The notes: generated by a model not told the origin, from the sequence alone. Shown: positions 6,898-15,616, numbered from the stretch's first letter. The stretch is 26,083 bases of DNA from JBBILO01 sp037444855 (GCA_037444855.1 JBBILO010000011.1:1-26083), one strand, 5' to 3'. Program-made: numbers and translations.

Positions 6898-8184
6898 ATG
6901 AGAGGTCAACTTTATTCTTTAAAAAATGGTTTGTCAATTCTTTTTGTCCCTTCTAATCAACTATCAATGACGGTTCTTCTTTTGGTTGGTGCCGGCTCGC
7001 GTTACGAAAACGAAAAAAATAACGGTATTGCTCATTTTTTTGAGCATATGGCTTTTAAAGGATCAAAAAAATATCCAAATACCAAAATTATCTCTGAGAC
7101 TATTGAAGCAACAGGAGGAATTTTTAACGCTTTTACTGCTAAAGATCACACTGGTTACTGGATTAAAGCCACATCAGAACATTTTGAGGTAATGGTTGAT
7201 GTGTTATCGGATATGATTATTAATCCGTTATTAAGCGAAGAGGAGATTGACCGTGAAAAAGGAGTGATAGTTGAGGAGCTTAATATGTATGAAGATACCC
7301 CTCAACAAAAGGTGAGCGATATTTTTGAAACGCTTCTTTATGGTGAGCATCCTTTAGGATTAGAGATTGCTGGAAAAAAAGAGACAGTGAGGTCTTTTAA
7401 TCGAAAAACTTTTGTTGATTACATGAACTCGCTTTATCATCCAAACAACGCGGTCTTGGTGGTGGCTGGGGGATTAAATGAAGTTAAAAATGAAAAGTTA
7501 AAAATTAAAAATTATGTATCATTGGTTGAAGAAAAATTTTCTTCTTGGCAAAATGGCGAAAAAGCTGATTTTTCTCAAATCAGCTATCAACAAAATCAAC
7601 CAAAGATTAAAGTTTATTATAAAAAAACTGAGCAGGCGCATTTTTGTTTAGGTTATCCGACTTTTGGTTTTTTTGATAAGCGGCGTTATGTCCTTTCGGT
7701 TTTGGCAACGATCTTGGGCGGTGGCATGTCATCAAGACTGTTTCTTGAGGTAAGGGAGAGGAGGGGACTGTGTTATTATATTCACACCGACAAACAACTT
7801 TATCATGAGATTGGCAGTATTTTCACTCAAGCCGGGATTGTTAATAATTTAGACAAAATCAAAGAGGCGATTTCGGTGATTTTAAAGGAGACTGAAAAGA
7901 TCAAAAAAGGCGAGGTGAAAGAGGAAGAATTAAAAAAAGCCAAAGAAATGGTTAAAGGCAGATTTTTACTTTCTTTGGAAGATACTTTTCGCGTCGCTCA
8001 TTTTTTTGGGGCGAAAAAACTATTGGAAGACGAATTAATTGATGAAAAAAAAGTTATTGAAGCGGTTGAAAAAGTTGATTTGGAGGCAGTCTTTGATTTA
8101 GCCAAAGAGATTTTTCAAGCAGAAAAAATAAATTTCGCTTTGATTGGACCGTATAGAAAAGAGGATTTTTTGAATTTATTTTAA
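6898..8184 (+). CDS. M16-family zinc metallopeptidase
   Basis: 428 residues with the inverted zinc motif HFFEH (His46, Glu49, His50) and the third ligand in VIVEELNMYEDTP (about Glu126), the signature of the pitrilysin/processing-peptidase family. The second, inactive half carries GGGMSSRLFLEVRERRGLCY and a Tyr-Gly segment, the substrate-contacting region, so the protein has the usual two-domain half-clamshell length. No signal peptide is present; it probably works in the cytoplasm, or as a dimer degrading short peptides. Residues about 197-206 (VKNEKLKIKN) are encoded by an A-rich repeat (about 7483-7515) of the type that also occurs between genes, and look like an in-frame insertion between strands. 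Transcription appears leaderless. Confidence 0.93.
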   Translation: MRGQLYSLKNGLSILFVPSNQLSMTVLLLVGAGSRYENEKNNGIAHFFEHMAFKGSKKYPNTKIISETIEATGGIFNAFTAKDHTGYWIKATSEHFEVMVDVLSDMIINPLLSEEEIDREKGVIVEELNMYEDTPQQKVSDIFETLLYGEHPLGLEIAGKKETVRSFNRKTFVDYMNSLYHPNNAVLVVAGGLNEVKNEKLKIKNYVSLVEEKFSSWQNGEKADFSQISYQQNQPKIKVYYKKTEQAHFCLGYPTFGFFDKRRYVLSVLATILGGGMSSRLFLEVRERRGLCYYIHTDKQLYHEIGSIFTQAGIVNNLDKIKEAISVILKETEKIKKGEVKEEELKKAKEMVKGRFLLSLEDTFRVAHFFGAKKLLEDELIDEKKVIEAVEKVDLEAVFDLAKEIFQAEKINFALIGPYRKEDFLNLF

Positions 8185-8261
8185 CAAATTCTAAATTCTA
8201 AAAGGTTTTTTTGAGGGATTTTAAACATCTACATCATTATCTGATTTACGACTTTAATCGA

Positions 8262-8412
8262 GAATCCCGCCTTCGTTGTCATTTCCGATCTAATCGGAAA
8301 TCTTTTAATCTAAATTTAGATCCCCGCTTTCGCGGGGATGACAAGTAGAAAACTAGTTTCAATTCCAAGTCGAAATAATCTTATCTCTGTTGTCATTCCC
8401 GTGTAAACGGAT
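8262..8412. repeat. REP-like palindromic elements
   Basis: Two hairpins lie in the spacer after the M16 gene. ATTTCCGAT-CTA-ATCGGAAAT covers 8281-8301, and ATCCCCGC-TTTC-GCGGGGAT covers 8320-8339, followed by GACA. A further half-unit GTCATTCCCG is at 8392-8401. The motif GTCATCCCCGC...GCGGGGATC recurs inverted near 20823-20846. Such GTCATTCCCGCGAAAGCGGGAAT-like units are known as intergenic REP-type repeats in many bacteria. The remaining bases of 8185-8457 show no gene. Confidence 0.8.
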
Positions 8413-8457
8413 ATTTCTTTTTACTAATTTAACTGATTTAACCGACTACTGATTTTA

Positions 8458-9102
8458 CTAAGCCACCGGTAGAGTAAAAGAAAGGATATCGGTTGGTGGC
8501 ATCAAAGAAGCAAAAATGATAGCGATAATATAAGCAAATGGTCGTTTGCCGGCGAGCCAATTTCTTGAGATAATTTTTAATCGAATTAAAATCGTTAACC
8601 CTAAAGGAAACTGAAAAGCCAACCCCATTAAACTTGATGTCAGCAGCGTTATTGATAAGATGTGAGAAATATTGATAAAAGTGGCGACATGAAGGTTTTT
8701 TGCTGCTTGATAAGAAATCGCACTGACATATTTAATCATCCAAAAACCAACCGCAAAACCACTTATAAAAAAGATTAAAGAAAAAGGAATGTATTTTTTA
8801 AAAATAGTAAATTCTTTTTTTTAACACTGGTTTAAGAAAACTGATTAATTGAAGAAAAAAAATCGGTAACGTTAAAACAATACCGGTAATAAAACCAGAG
8901 TTTAGGGCGAGATTCATATATTCAAAAGGCGAAGAAAAGACTAATGTTGCTCCTTCTAGATCAAGGAGTTGAAGAAAAAAAGAATGATTTTTTCATAATA
9001 AAGGACACCAATTGCCCCATCACTAATAAAAAACAATAAAATCAATAACAATCTTTTTCTTAATTCAGTCATTAACGAATAGTAGTCGTTGGATTTTTCC
9101 AT
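8458..9102 (-). pseudogene. tatC: tatC (twin-arginine translocase subunit), interrupted by two homopolymer frameshifts
   Basis: The start is ATG at 9102, overlapping the stop of the upstream tatA-type gene (TAATG). The N-terminus (MEKSNDYYSLMTELRKRLLLILLFF) fits TatC. At a run of seven T on the coding strand (plus 8975-8981) the frame must shift by -1 to continue as LLDLEGATLVFSSPFEYMNLALNSG. At a run of eight A (plus 8815-8822) it must shift back by +1 to continue KEFTIFKKYIPFSLIFF, and it then runs to a TAG at 8458. All six expected membrane segments, and the conserved SPFEYMNLAL segment after the first of them, can be followed across the breaks. The two shifts compensate each other. Either the gene is decayed or the homopolymers are misassembled; the T TTT TTC heptamer at the first site would also allow programmed slippage. 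Confidence 0.75.
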
Positions 9103-9245
9103 TATTCTTTACCTTTTAAGGCTTTTTTAAATTCAACGACAGCTTGGCCTATCCCTTTAATAAATTCAGGGATCTTTTTACTGCCGAAAAAGAATAAGAT
9201 AAGGAGAGCGATTACAATGATCTCAATCGAACCAATTTGTGGCAT
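9102..9245 (-). CDS. tatA: Short TatA/TatB-like subunit
   Basis: 47 residues from the ATG at 9245 (MPQIGSIEIIVIALLILFFF), one membrane helix followed by GSKKIPEFIKGIGQAVVEFKKALKGKE. This is the TatA pattern of a helix, an FG hinge and an amphipathic helix, but with almost no C-terminal tail. TatA oligomers form the pore of the twin-arginine pathway for folded proteins. AGGAGG, at the end of the upstream tatA-type gene, is its ribosome-binding site. Its stop overlaps the tatC start, showing translational coupling. Confidence 0.85.
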   Translation of the reverse strand: MPQIGSIEIIVIALLILFFFGSKKIPEFIKGIGQAVVEFKKALKGKE

Positions 9246-9260
9246 ATGTTTAACCTTATT

Positions 9261-9476
9261 TCACCTCCTTTTTCTCTTGCTAACTTTTTTCTCAGCTTTT
9301 TTTGGCTGACTTTTAATCTCCTCAACAATTTCTTTATAATCCTGATCAACATTTTTAAACCCCCTAACCGCTTTACCAAGTTCTCGACCTAATTCAATTA
9401 AATATTTCGGTCCAAAAAAAATAAAAAGGACAGTGGCGATGACTAGAATTTCTGGCAAGCCAATATTTTGAAACAT
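9261..9476 (-). CDS. tatA: TatA-type subunit of the twin-arginine translocase
   Basis: 71 residues. GLPEILVIATVLFIFFGPKYLIELGRELGKAVRGFK is unmistakable TatA/TatE: N-terminal helix, FGP hinge and amphipathic helix, then a basic tail ending KVSKRKRR. It ends in TGA, one of very few TGA stops among the intact genes, and the same frame continues through five codons into the ATG of the second TatA-type gene, so read-through would give a tandem TatA fusion. TAAGAT (minus strand 9488-9483) lies exactly 6 nt before the ATG, suggesting a leaderless start. Order is tatA, tatA-like, tatC; the second copy may act as TatB. Confidence 0.92.
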   Translation of the reverse strand: MFQNIGLPEILVIATVLFIFFGPKYLIELGRELGKAVRGFKNVDQDYKEIVEEIKSQPKKAEKKVSKRKRR

Positions 9477-9488
9477 ATTTTTATCTTA
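9477..9488 (-). promoter_or_regulatory. -10 box with leaderless spacing before the tat operon
   Basis: On the minus strand TAAGAT (9488-9483) is followed by AAAAAT and then the ATG at 9476, the same 6-nt geometry seen at several other genes here. The same hexamer at the same distance precedes the antiporter gene at 1408. Confidence 0.45.
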
Positions 9489-9698
9489 AACAAAGATCAA
9501 AGAAAATTCAAGATGGATATAATTTTAAGATCGTTAAACTTTAAACATTGAAAAAATTACAATCTTAAGTTTTGTGTAATTTCCTAACAACGGCCATTAC
9601 TAATGAGCATCACAGATTAGAAGTGGATAATTGAATTTCCAGATTGGTATAATAATTTAAGATATTTTATAAAATAATTGTAATTTAACCAGCAAAGA

Positions 9699-11015
9699 CT
9701 ATCTTAATGATGCTAAAGTTGCTTTCACCCTAGCGTCTTTTAAGATAGCGGCGGCTGAACCGGCAACAGTATGAGAGCCCAAAACTTCGTCCCAAACCGC
9801 ATCGGCGATTTCAGTCGCTGAGGCGCCTCCAACCTGAGTTTCGATGTAGGTGTCGGTGCCCAAGTCATTGATATTACCCAGATTATTTTTACTAAAGGTG
9901 TTGCCGCCACGGACCATTGTTCGAATAACACCGCTACCGATATTAATCCCATAACTACTATTTTTATAGATAATATTGTTTTCGATTAGATTATCAGCGA
10001 TATTACTACCACTGATATTGATACTGTTGATATTGTCAAAAATAATACATTTAGAGATGGTTGTTTGAGTGGTGTTATTTCCCAAATTAATCCCATTACC
10101 GGTCTCAGAAGTACCGCAGTGTTCAATCACTGAAAGAGAGATGACGCTTAAATTAGAATTGACTAAGCTAATTCCATGACCGCGGACATTGGTAATCCAG
10201 CAGTCTTGAATAAAGGCGTTATCGCCGTCAACAGTGATGGCATTTTTTGAACCAGTGATGGCGGTTGAGATCATCATCCCACTGATTTCGACATTGTCAG
10301 CGTTGATGGTAATCGTGTCGTTAGTATCGGTGGTCGGAATGATTTTAAAAATAGCACCTGGTCCGCGGAGTTTAAGATTGTTTTTAGTGATGGTTAAAGT
10401 TTCTGTGGTCGTGGTGATTCCGGAGGGATCAGAAGATAAACAGAAAATGACATCATTATTGCCTGATTGAACTAAATCATGAGCTTTGGCAAAAGTGGCC
10501 ACGGCCGTTGAGGGAGTTAAGGCATTGTTATTATCATTACCAGAGACTGGATCCCAGTAAAAAATGTTGCCTAACGCTCTTTGTCTTGAGGTTAAAGAAC
10601 CAATAAGATAGCGAGGATTGATATTTTCAGTTGAGGTGGTTGGGGTAGCAATCACTCCGGAAGCAGAGGATTGTTGGATAACTTGGGTATAAGCCGAAGG
10701 GGCGATCGGATTACCGCCAGGCCCACCAACGAGATTACCACCAACGATAAAACACTGGACTGTTTCTGGTCCGGGTCGGGCTTCAAAACGGACTCGCCAA
10801 TTATCCAAAAGTCGAACAGTGATGGCGGTGTAAACACCGCCACCTAAATCATCTTTTCCTGAAGCATCAGCAATTTTTGAATAAGCCATACCCGGTGACA
10901 GTTCATCTTCAACATCGCGAATTTGATTAATTAAATACTGCATATCAAGGGTCGTGTCTGGAGCTGGAACTTCGATAATTGAGTTGTAAAAATCAAAATT
11001 CAAAGGTAAAGGCAT
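9699..11015 (-). CDS. Phage-type virion/tail protein with right-handed beta-helix
   Basis: 438 residues, rich in Asn, Thr, Ser and Gly with few Lys, very unlike the neighbouring proteins. Residues about 145-375 form a right-handed parallel beta-helix: the short Ile/Asn-rich rungs ADNVEISGMMIS, SNLSVISLSVIEHCG and GNNTTQTTISKCIIFDN repeat at about 22 residues. A short leader (FYWDPVSGNDNNNALTPSTA) is typical of phage beta-helix fibre proteins. Near the C-terminus EIADAVWDEVLGSH is a motif common in phage tail proteins. The N-terminus has no signal peptide. G+C content is clearly higher than in surrounding genes (53% in one counted 60-base line). TATAAT lies 6 nt before the ATG. It follows the other virion-like gene, and together they look like a captured phage module. 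Confidence 0.75.
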   Translation of the reverse strand: MPLPLNFDFYNSIIEVPAPDTTLDMQYLINQIRDVEDELSPGMAYSKIADASGKDDLGGGVYTAITVRLLDNWRVRFEARPGPETVQCFIVGGNLVGGPGGNPIAPSAYTQVIQQSSASGVIATPTTSTENINPRYLIGSLTSRQRALGNIFYWDPVSGNDNNNALTPSTAVATFAKAHDLVQSGNNDVIFCLSSDPSGITTTTETLTITKNNLKLRGPGAIFKIIPTTDTNDTITINADNVEISGMMISTAITGSKNAITVDGDNAFIQDCWITNVRGHGISLVNSNLSVISLSVIEHCGTSETGNGINLGNNTTQTTISKCIIFDNINSINISGSNIADNLIENNIIYKNSSYGINIGSGVIRTMVRGGNTFSKNNLGNINDLGTDTYIETQVGGASATEIADAVWDEVLGSHTVAGSAAAILKDARVKATLASLR

Positions 11016-11105
11016 ACCTTAATTATAAATTAAAAATTAAAAGTTAAAAATTTAAAATTTTAAATTAAAAATTAAAAATTGAAAATTGAAAATTCAATAT
11101 AATCT
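11016..11105 (-). promoter_or_regulatory. Leaderless-type -10 box beside an A/T simple repeat
   Basis: On the minus strand TATAAT (11027-11022) then TAAGGT precedes the ATG at 11015, a 6-nt spacing. The rest, 11030-11098, consists of tandem variants of AAAATT and AATTAAAA, a repeat family also found at 16978-17040 and inside coding genes. Confidence 0.55.
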
Positions 11106-13087
11106 TTAGGTAACGATCGTATCCGGGGTGCGGATACAGGTAGTGGAATAACCGGTTGATCCAAAAGTTCCGGTCGTTTCAAATGGCAAAATAGCCGGGG
11201 TAGTTTTTCTTCTTACTCTGACAAGAATTGATCGATCAGCGACATAAATGACGGTGACTGAAACCGAACTACCGGTAGCGGTTGTGTCAATAAAGGGGAC
11301 ATAGGCAGTATCTTCATTGGCGGTATAGTTTCGATCTAGGGCAGGCGATAGTCCAGAAAAAGTTGACTCACTCCAGGAAGTATAAGTATATCGAGTTTCC
11401 CGAGTGGAGCTGGTATCTGAAGTATCAACAATTCGGATTGAACCAGAAGTGGGTGTATCAGCGGTGATGGTCTCGTTAACAACGAAGGTGGTATTGTTTT
11501 GATTATTCCCTGAAGCGGCGGTGTACATCGCTTTATTAATTGTTGTTCCTGAAGTGGTACGAAAAACCGCCACTCGGTCTCCAGAGACCAAATTAGAAAC
11601 AGTGATCGTTTGCTGATTGGGTGGTGTTCGAGTATAACCATCAGAATCGATTAACTGAAATGCCTGAATATCACTTGAAGCCATATTTTCTACCCAGATA
11701 CCTTGAGCGCCGAAGAACTTACCACCAGCAAAGGTGCCAAAAGGTGAGGCTTTAACTGGGGAAAAAACATTAGTCGGGGTGCTTTGATTATCTTCATGAG
11801 CTCGGATATAAAGCTGGCCTTGTTTGGTTGTCCAGGTAGTTGTTGGTCCATTGGTGGTAATGGTTGGATACATGGTGAAAGTAGACCCAATCCGAGTGAT
11901 ATATTTAAGATATTCATACATTTGGGCTAATGGTCTACCGGCGCAGTTGATGATCACTGAATAGTTGTATTCGGTGCCTTGAGTGAAAGCTTTTGGCGTT
12001 TTATAAGCACCGGTTACTGTCGAGGAAGTGGTGGCGGTTTTTCCCGAGGTCCCGCCAGTAATCGTTTCGCCGCTTTGGAAAGTGCCAACGATATTGGCCA
12101 AAGTCATTGTTCCACTTCCTGAAGTCGTCGTTTGCCGAACAAAAAGAGCTGTCGCTCCAGAAGTGCCACCAGTAACGGTTTCTAAATTAGTGAATGCACC
12201 AGAGATTGAACTATAATTAATGGTGCCATTGACAAAAGCGATGGTGATATCGTTATACCCACTAACGGTAGAATGGGGCGAGGTATTATTTAAATCAGGC
12301 GAGGTAGCCAACGGCACGGCATTACGACCACCGGCCGATAAATCAATTTGGAAGTGATCATAAAGGTCAGCATTACCACCTGAAGGATAATGACGTAAGA
12401 AAACTGTGATTTGGGCACCGTCAATCTCAACGCCAGCTTCTTTCACCTTGATTAAAACATCAATATGTCTTGTACCTGAACCAGATTCTGGCCACCATTC
12501 TGAGCCGGAAAAAATTCTTGCGCCGGCTTGTTCAATATAAATTTGTTGATTATCATCTTCCTCGATAGAACCTAAGGTATAGACATTTGCCCAAAGATTT
12601 TCGCCAGTCGCTGAGTCAGCAAAAGCCGTGCCAGCACCAGTCCCACCGCTAATTGTCATCGATGAGCCATTGGCGATAGTTGAACCGTAGCGAATCCACC
12701 ATTTTCTGGTGGTATTATTATAGGCAAGCAGTGGACCGGTATCGACGCCATCGTCTTTCACTATTTTGCCGATATCACTTGCTACTGCGTTAGTATAGCC
12801 GCTTGAGCTTAAGGTAAGGATTTGAATCGTATTAAGATGACCATCGGTTTTGATGGCACCACCTTTTAAATATTTAAAAGAATCATCATCCATAAACCAA
12901 CCATTGACCAAGGTATACTCAGTTGGCGTCTGGGCAGTCATGGGAATCTCATCATCCATTTGCACCAGTTCATCAAAAGTATCCATCAGGTAAGAATAAA
13001 GAGCGTTAACGGTATAGATAGTAGTACCTGAGGAATGGTAAATACGTTTATTAACTTAATCGTTAAGAAAGAAGAATAATGTGACAT
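11106..13087 (-). CDS. Phage-type virion/tail-fibre protein, frameshifted near its N-terminus
   Basis: The main frame (11106-12986, 626 residues from MDTFDELVQMDDEIPM) reads further upstream as KRIYHSSGTTIYTVNALYSYL, which looks genuinely coding. Joining it to an ATG at 13087 (MSHYSSFLTIKLI) needs one extra A in the run near 13056, so I annotate the gene to 13087 with a likely 1-base loss. The QTPTEYTLVNGWF segment and GGTSGATALFVRQTTT-type repeats (about residues 240-310) are characteristic of phage structural or fibre proteins. Composition is Thr/Ser/Gly-rich with few Lys, and G+C is higher than in the flanks. No membrane helix or signal peptide is seen, so it is not an ordinary secreted adhesin. 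The exact virion role is unknown. The intact part could still start at the internal ATG (12986), which has TATTCT 6 nt upstream. Confidence 0.65.
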
Positions 13088-13098
13088 TTATGACATTA
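13077..13098. promoter_or_regulatory. Palindromic overlapping divergent promoter region
   Basis: TAATGT at 13077-13082 lies 7 nt before the plus-strand ATG at 13090. ACATTA at 13093-13098, which is TAATGT on the minus strand, lies 5 nt before the minus-strand ATG at 13087. The two hexamers form the arms of a 22-bp inverted repeat, and each -10 box falls inside the other gene's 5' end. Both start codons depend on repairing a nearby frameshift, so this is tentative. Confidence 0.35.
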
Positions 13099-13510
13099 GA
13101 GTTTTTTTTATTGGCGCGATTCTTCCTTGGCTTTTATTTTTTATTGAAAAAATTCTTCCTTATCCTCATGTTGTTGAAGAACTGGCTAAATTATTGGTAA
13201 TTCTTTTGTTAATTAAAAAAGGAAAAAAACTGAAGACGAAGAATTAACACTTCTTTTATTATTTATTTTTGGTTTTACTTTAACTGAGAGCATTTTTTAT
13301 CTCAATCGAATTTTTTTAGGCAAAATCAGTTTGTTTTTTATTCGATTTTTTCTCACCGGCGGTCTTCATCTTTTTACCACTTTGATAATGTATTATTTTA
13401 GCGGTGGAAAAAAAATCTCTTTCTTCGGTCTTTTTAGCGGTTTTTTCATCGCGGTTTTAATCCATTTTTATTATAATTATTCATTATTGAGATTAATTAA
13501 TCCTTTATGA
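13090..13510 (+). pseudogene. PrsW-like intramembrane protease, broken by two homopolymer frameshifts
   Basis: From the ATG at 13090 (MTLEFF) one extra T is needed in the T8 run at 13102-13109, and one extra A in the A7 run near 13225, to read a continuous membrane protein: IGAILPWLLFFIEKILPYPHVVEELAKLLVILLLIKKG, then TEDEELTLLLLFIFGFTLTESIFYLNRIF, GGLHLFTTLIMYYF and FFIAVLIHFYYNY. The EExxK, ExxxY and two His-containing helices match the PrsW/CPBP group of membrane proteases that cut anti-sigma factors and similar targets. At about 140 residues it would be shorter than typical PrsW. The stop TGA overlaps the next ATG (ATGA), so the two were translationally coupled. Confidence 0.65.
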
Positions 13511-13908
13511 AAAAAAAGCCGTTAATGATTAAAGATCCTAAAGAAATCGCTCAATTAAATCAGCTTAACGATCAAGCCGTGAGAGAGATTGAACTTGGTA
13601 ATTATCAAAAAGCGATTAATATTTTAATTGCCATTATCAGAAAACACCCGAGTTATGCCTTGGCTTATTATAATTTAGGTAACCTTTATCTTAGTTTGGG
13701 TAATCCTGAAGAAGCCCTTTATTACTTTCAAGAGGTAATAACAATTGATGAGTTTCATGCTAAATCCCACTTTGGTATTGGTTTGGCTTTGAGTCAAATG
13801 GGAAGGAGAATTGAAGCGATTTCATATTATCAAAAGGCTTATCAACTTGATCCTTCGTTAAAAAAAATTCCATTACCAAAGGAGATTTTTAGCGTGATGA
13901 ATGATTAG
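13507..13908 (+). CDS. Small TPR protein
   Basis: 133 residues with about three TPR units: DQAVREIELGNYQKAINILIAIIRKHP, then SYALAYYNLGNLYLSLGNPEEALYYFQEVITI, then EFHAKSHFGIGLALSQMGRRIEAISYYQKAYQLDP. The spacing of small and aromatic residues fits the TPR consensus. There is no signal peptide or membrane helix, so it should be cytoplasmic, as a protein-protein adaptor. Its ATG overlaps the stop of the PrsW-like gene (ATGA). It converges on the pilin gene with 3 bp between the stops. No specific partner can be named. Confidence 0.8.
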   Translation: MKKKPLMIKDPKEIAQLNQLNDQAVREIELGNYQKAINILIAIIRKHPSYALAYYNLGNLYLSLGNPEEALYYFQEVITIDEFHAKSHFGIGLALSQMGRRIEAISYYQKAYQLDPSLKKIPLPKEIFSVMND

Positions 13909-13911
13909 ATT

Positions 13912-14598
13912 TTAATCAGGAACTCTTTTTCCCTTATTATTTTGACATCGATTCTCTCTTTGACTGTATTCATTGGCGCAAGTTCGATCATTGGGATCAA
14001 CCTTAGGACAGAGGTTTAAGGGGCAGGATCTTCATAAATTTCGCATTGGCCACCTGAAGGGCCGCTGGCAGGGGAACAGGCATAAAGGATTGGGATAGGA
14101 GTTGGAGAAGGAGGGTAAGTAGTAGGGATTGAGGTTGGCAGATGAGGCAGTGAACGATCAAGACCGATATTAGGAATCGAAACTCCATAATTATATTGAC
14201 AGTTTAGGCCACAGCCATAACGACAACCAACCCAATCAATACTTGAATAATTGACAATTTCTAAATTGGTGTAAATTGCATACCAACGGCTTTTACTATT
14301 GTTATTTTCAGCGATGTAAAGATAATCGTTTTTGTTTTTGGATCACAGGGAATTTCGTTATTATGTTGATAGTTGGGAAGAGTGATTGGATAATATCCAA
14401 ACGAATCATAATCCTGCTCTAATTTTCTGACAATAGTTTCCAGATCAAGTTTTCTTCAGGCGTCTCTGGCTTTTTTTAATTGTTGGCTAATTGGAATGAT
14501 AATCAAAAGAGAAAGAAGAGAGAGATCGACAAAAACAATTATCAATTCTAAAAACGAATGGCCTTTTTCATTAGTTCGTTTTTTATTTTTATATGCAT
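13912..14598 (-). pseudogene. Type IV pilin-like protein with Pro-rich, Cys-rich tail, multiply frameshifted
   Basis: Across frames the minus strand reads KGHSFLELIIVFVDLS, then LLSLLIIIPISQQLKKARDA, the prepilin peptidase site (G before His) with Glu5 and the hydrophobic helix of type IV pilins and pseudopilins. A TGA follows (ARDA-TGA-RKLDLETIVRKLEQDY), where relatives commonly have Arg, then FGYYPITLPNYQHNNEIPCDP. Further on comes a Pro/Thr linker (PTSIPTTYPPSPTPIPI) and a Cys-rich end (YACS...GQCEIYED...LNLCP...DRTCAN...ENRCQN) ending in TAA at 13912. Frame repairs are needed at an A6 near the start, a CT repeat, an A5 near 14325 and a T-run near 14016; all would be small losses. The prepilin peptidase lies just downstream on the other strand. 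Confidence 0.65.
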
Positions 14599-14781
14599 AA
14601 TTTAATCATACTTTAAAACTCAAAAGTCAAAAGTTAAAAGTTTTTTATTATTTTAGATTGATTATTGAATGTTCTATGTTCTGTGTTCCAAGTTATAAAT
14701 TCTCTTGTTGTTTTCGTTGAGATCCATTGTATTTTAAATATTCTTGCAAATAAAAGGAATTTAAAGATAAAATGAAATAAT

Positions 14782-15582
14782 ATGACCGATATTTTTGAGG
14801 CCTTCATTTATTTTTTTATTTTTATATTTGGCATTTCTGTTGGTTCATTTCTTAACGTTTTAATTGATCGATTGCCTAATGAGCAAAAAATTAGCGGACG
14901 GTCGATTTGCGATCATTGTCGTCGTCAATTAGCTTGGCATGATTTAATTCCAATCGTTTCATATATTTTTTTAAAAGGAAAATGTCAATACTGTCGTAAA
15001 GAAATAAGTATTCAATATCCGTTCGTAGAATTCTTAACAGGCGTGAGTTTTGTTTTTATTTACTGGTATTTTGGACCATTAATCAATCAAAATTTACAAT
15101 TCATAAATAACTTTCACCTTAAAATTTGGCAATTAATTGGCTATTGGATTATTTTTAGTTCATTAATTGTTGTATTTTTTTCTGACATGAAATTTCATAT
15201 TATTCCTGACTCGATTCAATTATCTTTTTTTATCGGTTCGTTAATTCTTTTGCCCTTTTTTTCGACAGGAAATTTAGCTTATTTTTTTAGCCATCGAGTG
15301 TATAGTGCGTTAATCATAGCCTCTCCAATTTTTGCTCTTCATTTTTTTTCTTCAGGAAAAGCGATGGGGTTTGGTGATGTCAAGTTGTCTTTTACGATCG
15401 GATTTTTATTGGGAACAAAATTAGGTTTTATGGCTTTATACAGCGCTTTTATTAGTGGGGGGATTGTCAGCGTAATACTTCTTTTATTGAAAAAAAAACA
15501 GTTAAAGAGTAAAATTGCTTTTGGACCGTTTTTAGCTATTGGGACGATATTAGCGTTATTTTTGGGAAATAGGTTTTTATAA
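14782..15582 (+). CDS. pilD: Prepilin peptidase (type IV leader peptidase)
   Basis: 266 residues with about eight membrane segments. The N-terminal GSFLNVLIDRLP is followed by two zinc-type pairs, CDHC (Cys43, Cys46) and CQYC (Cys68, Cys71), that mark the bifunctional, methylating type. The two catalytic aspartates of this aspartyl protease family are seen in FFSDMKFHIIPD (Asp135) and GFGDVKLS (Asp199). It cleaves the leader of prepilins at the inner face of the membrane and usually N-methylates the new first residue. It stands beside the damaged pilin gene. TAAAAT (14768-14773) lies 8 nt before the ATG, so the mRNA may be leaderless. Length and motifs are complete. Confidence 0.95.
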   Translation: MTDIFEAFIYFFIFIFGISVGSFLNVLIDRLPNEQKISGRSICDHCRRQLAWHDLIPIVSYIFLKGKCQYCRKEISIQYPFVEFLTGVSFVFIYWYFGPLINQNLQFINNFHLKIWQLIGYWIIFSSLIVVFFSDMKFHIIPDSIQLSFFIGSLILLPFFSTGNLAYFFSHRVYSALIIASPIFALHFFSSGKAMGFGDVKLSFTIGFLLGTKLGFMALYSAFISGGIVSVILLLLKKKQLKSKIAFGPFLAIGTILALFLGNRFL

Positions 15583-15616
15583 TGGTTATAATCATTATAA
15601 TAGTTATAACTATTGT

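Noticed and set aside
10234..10470. Open frames on the opposite strand or other frames of the virion-like genes (also near 11336, 11690, 12028)
   Set aside because: They are by-products of the GC-richer, Thr/Ser-biased coding strand and show no family features.
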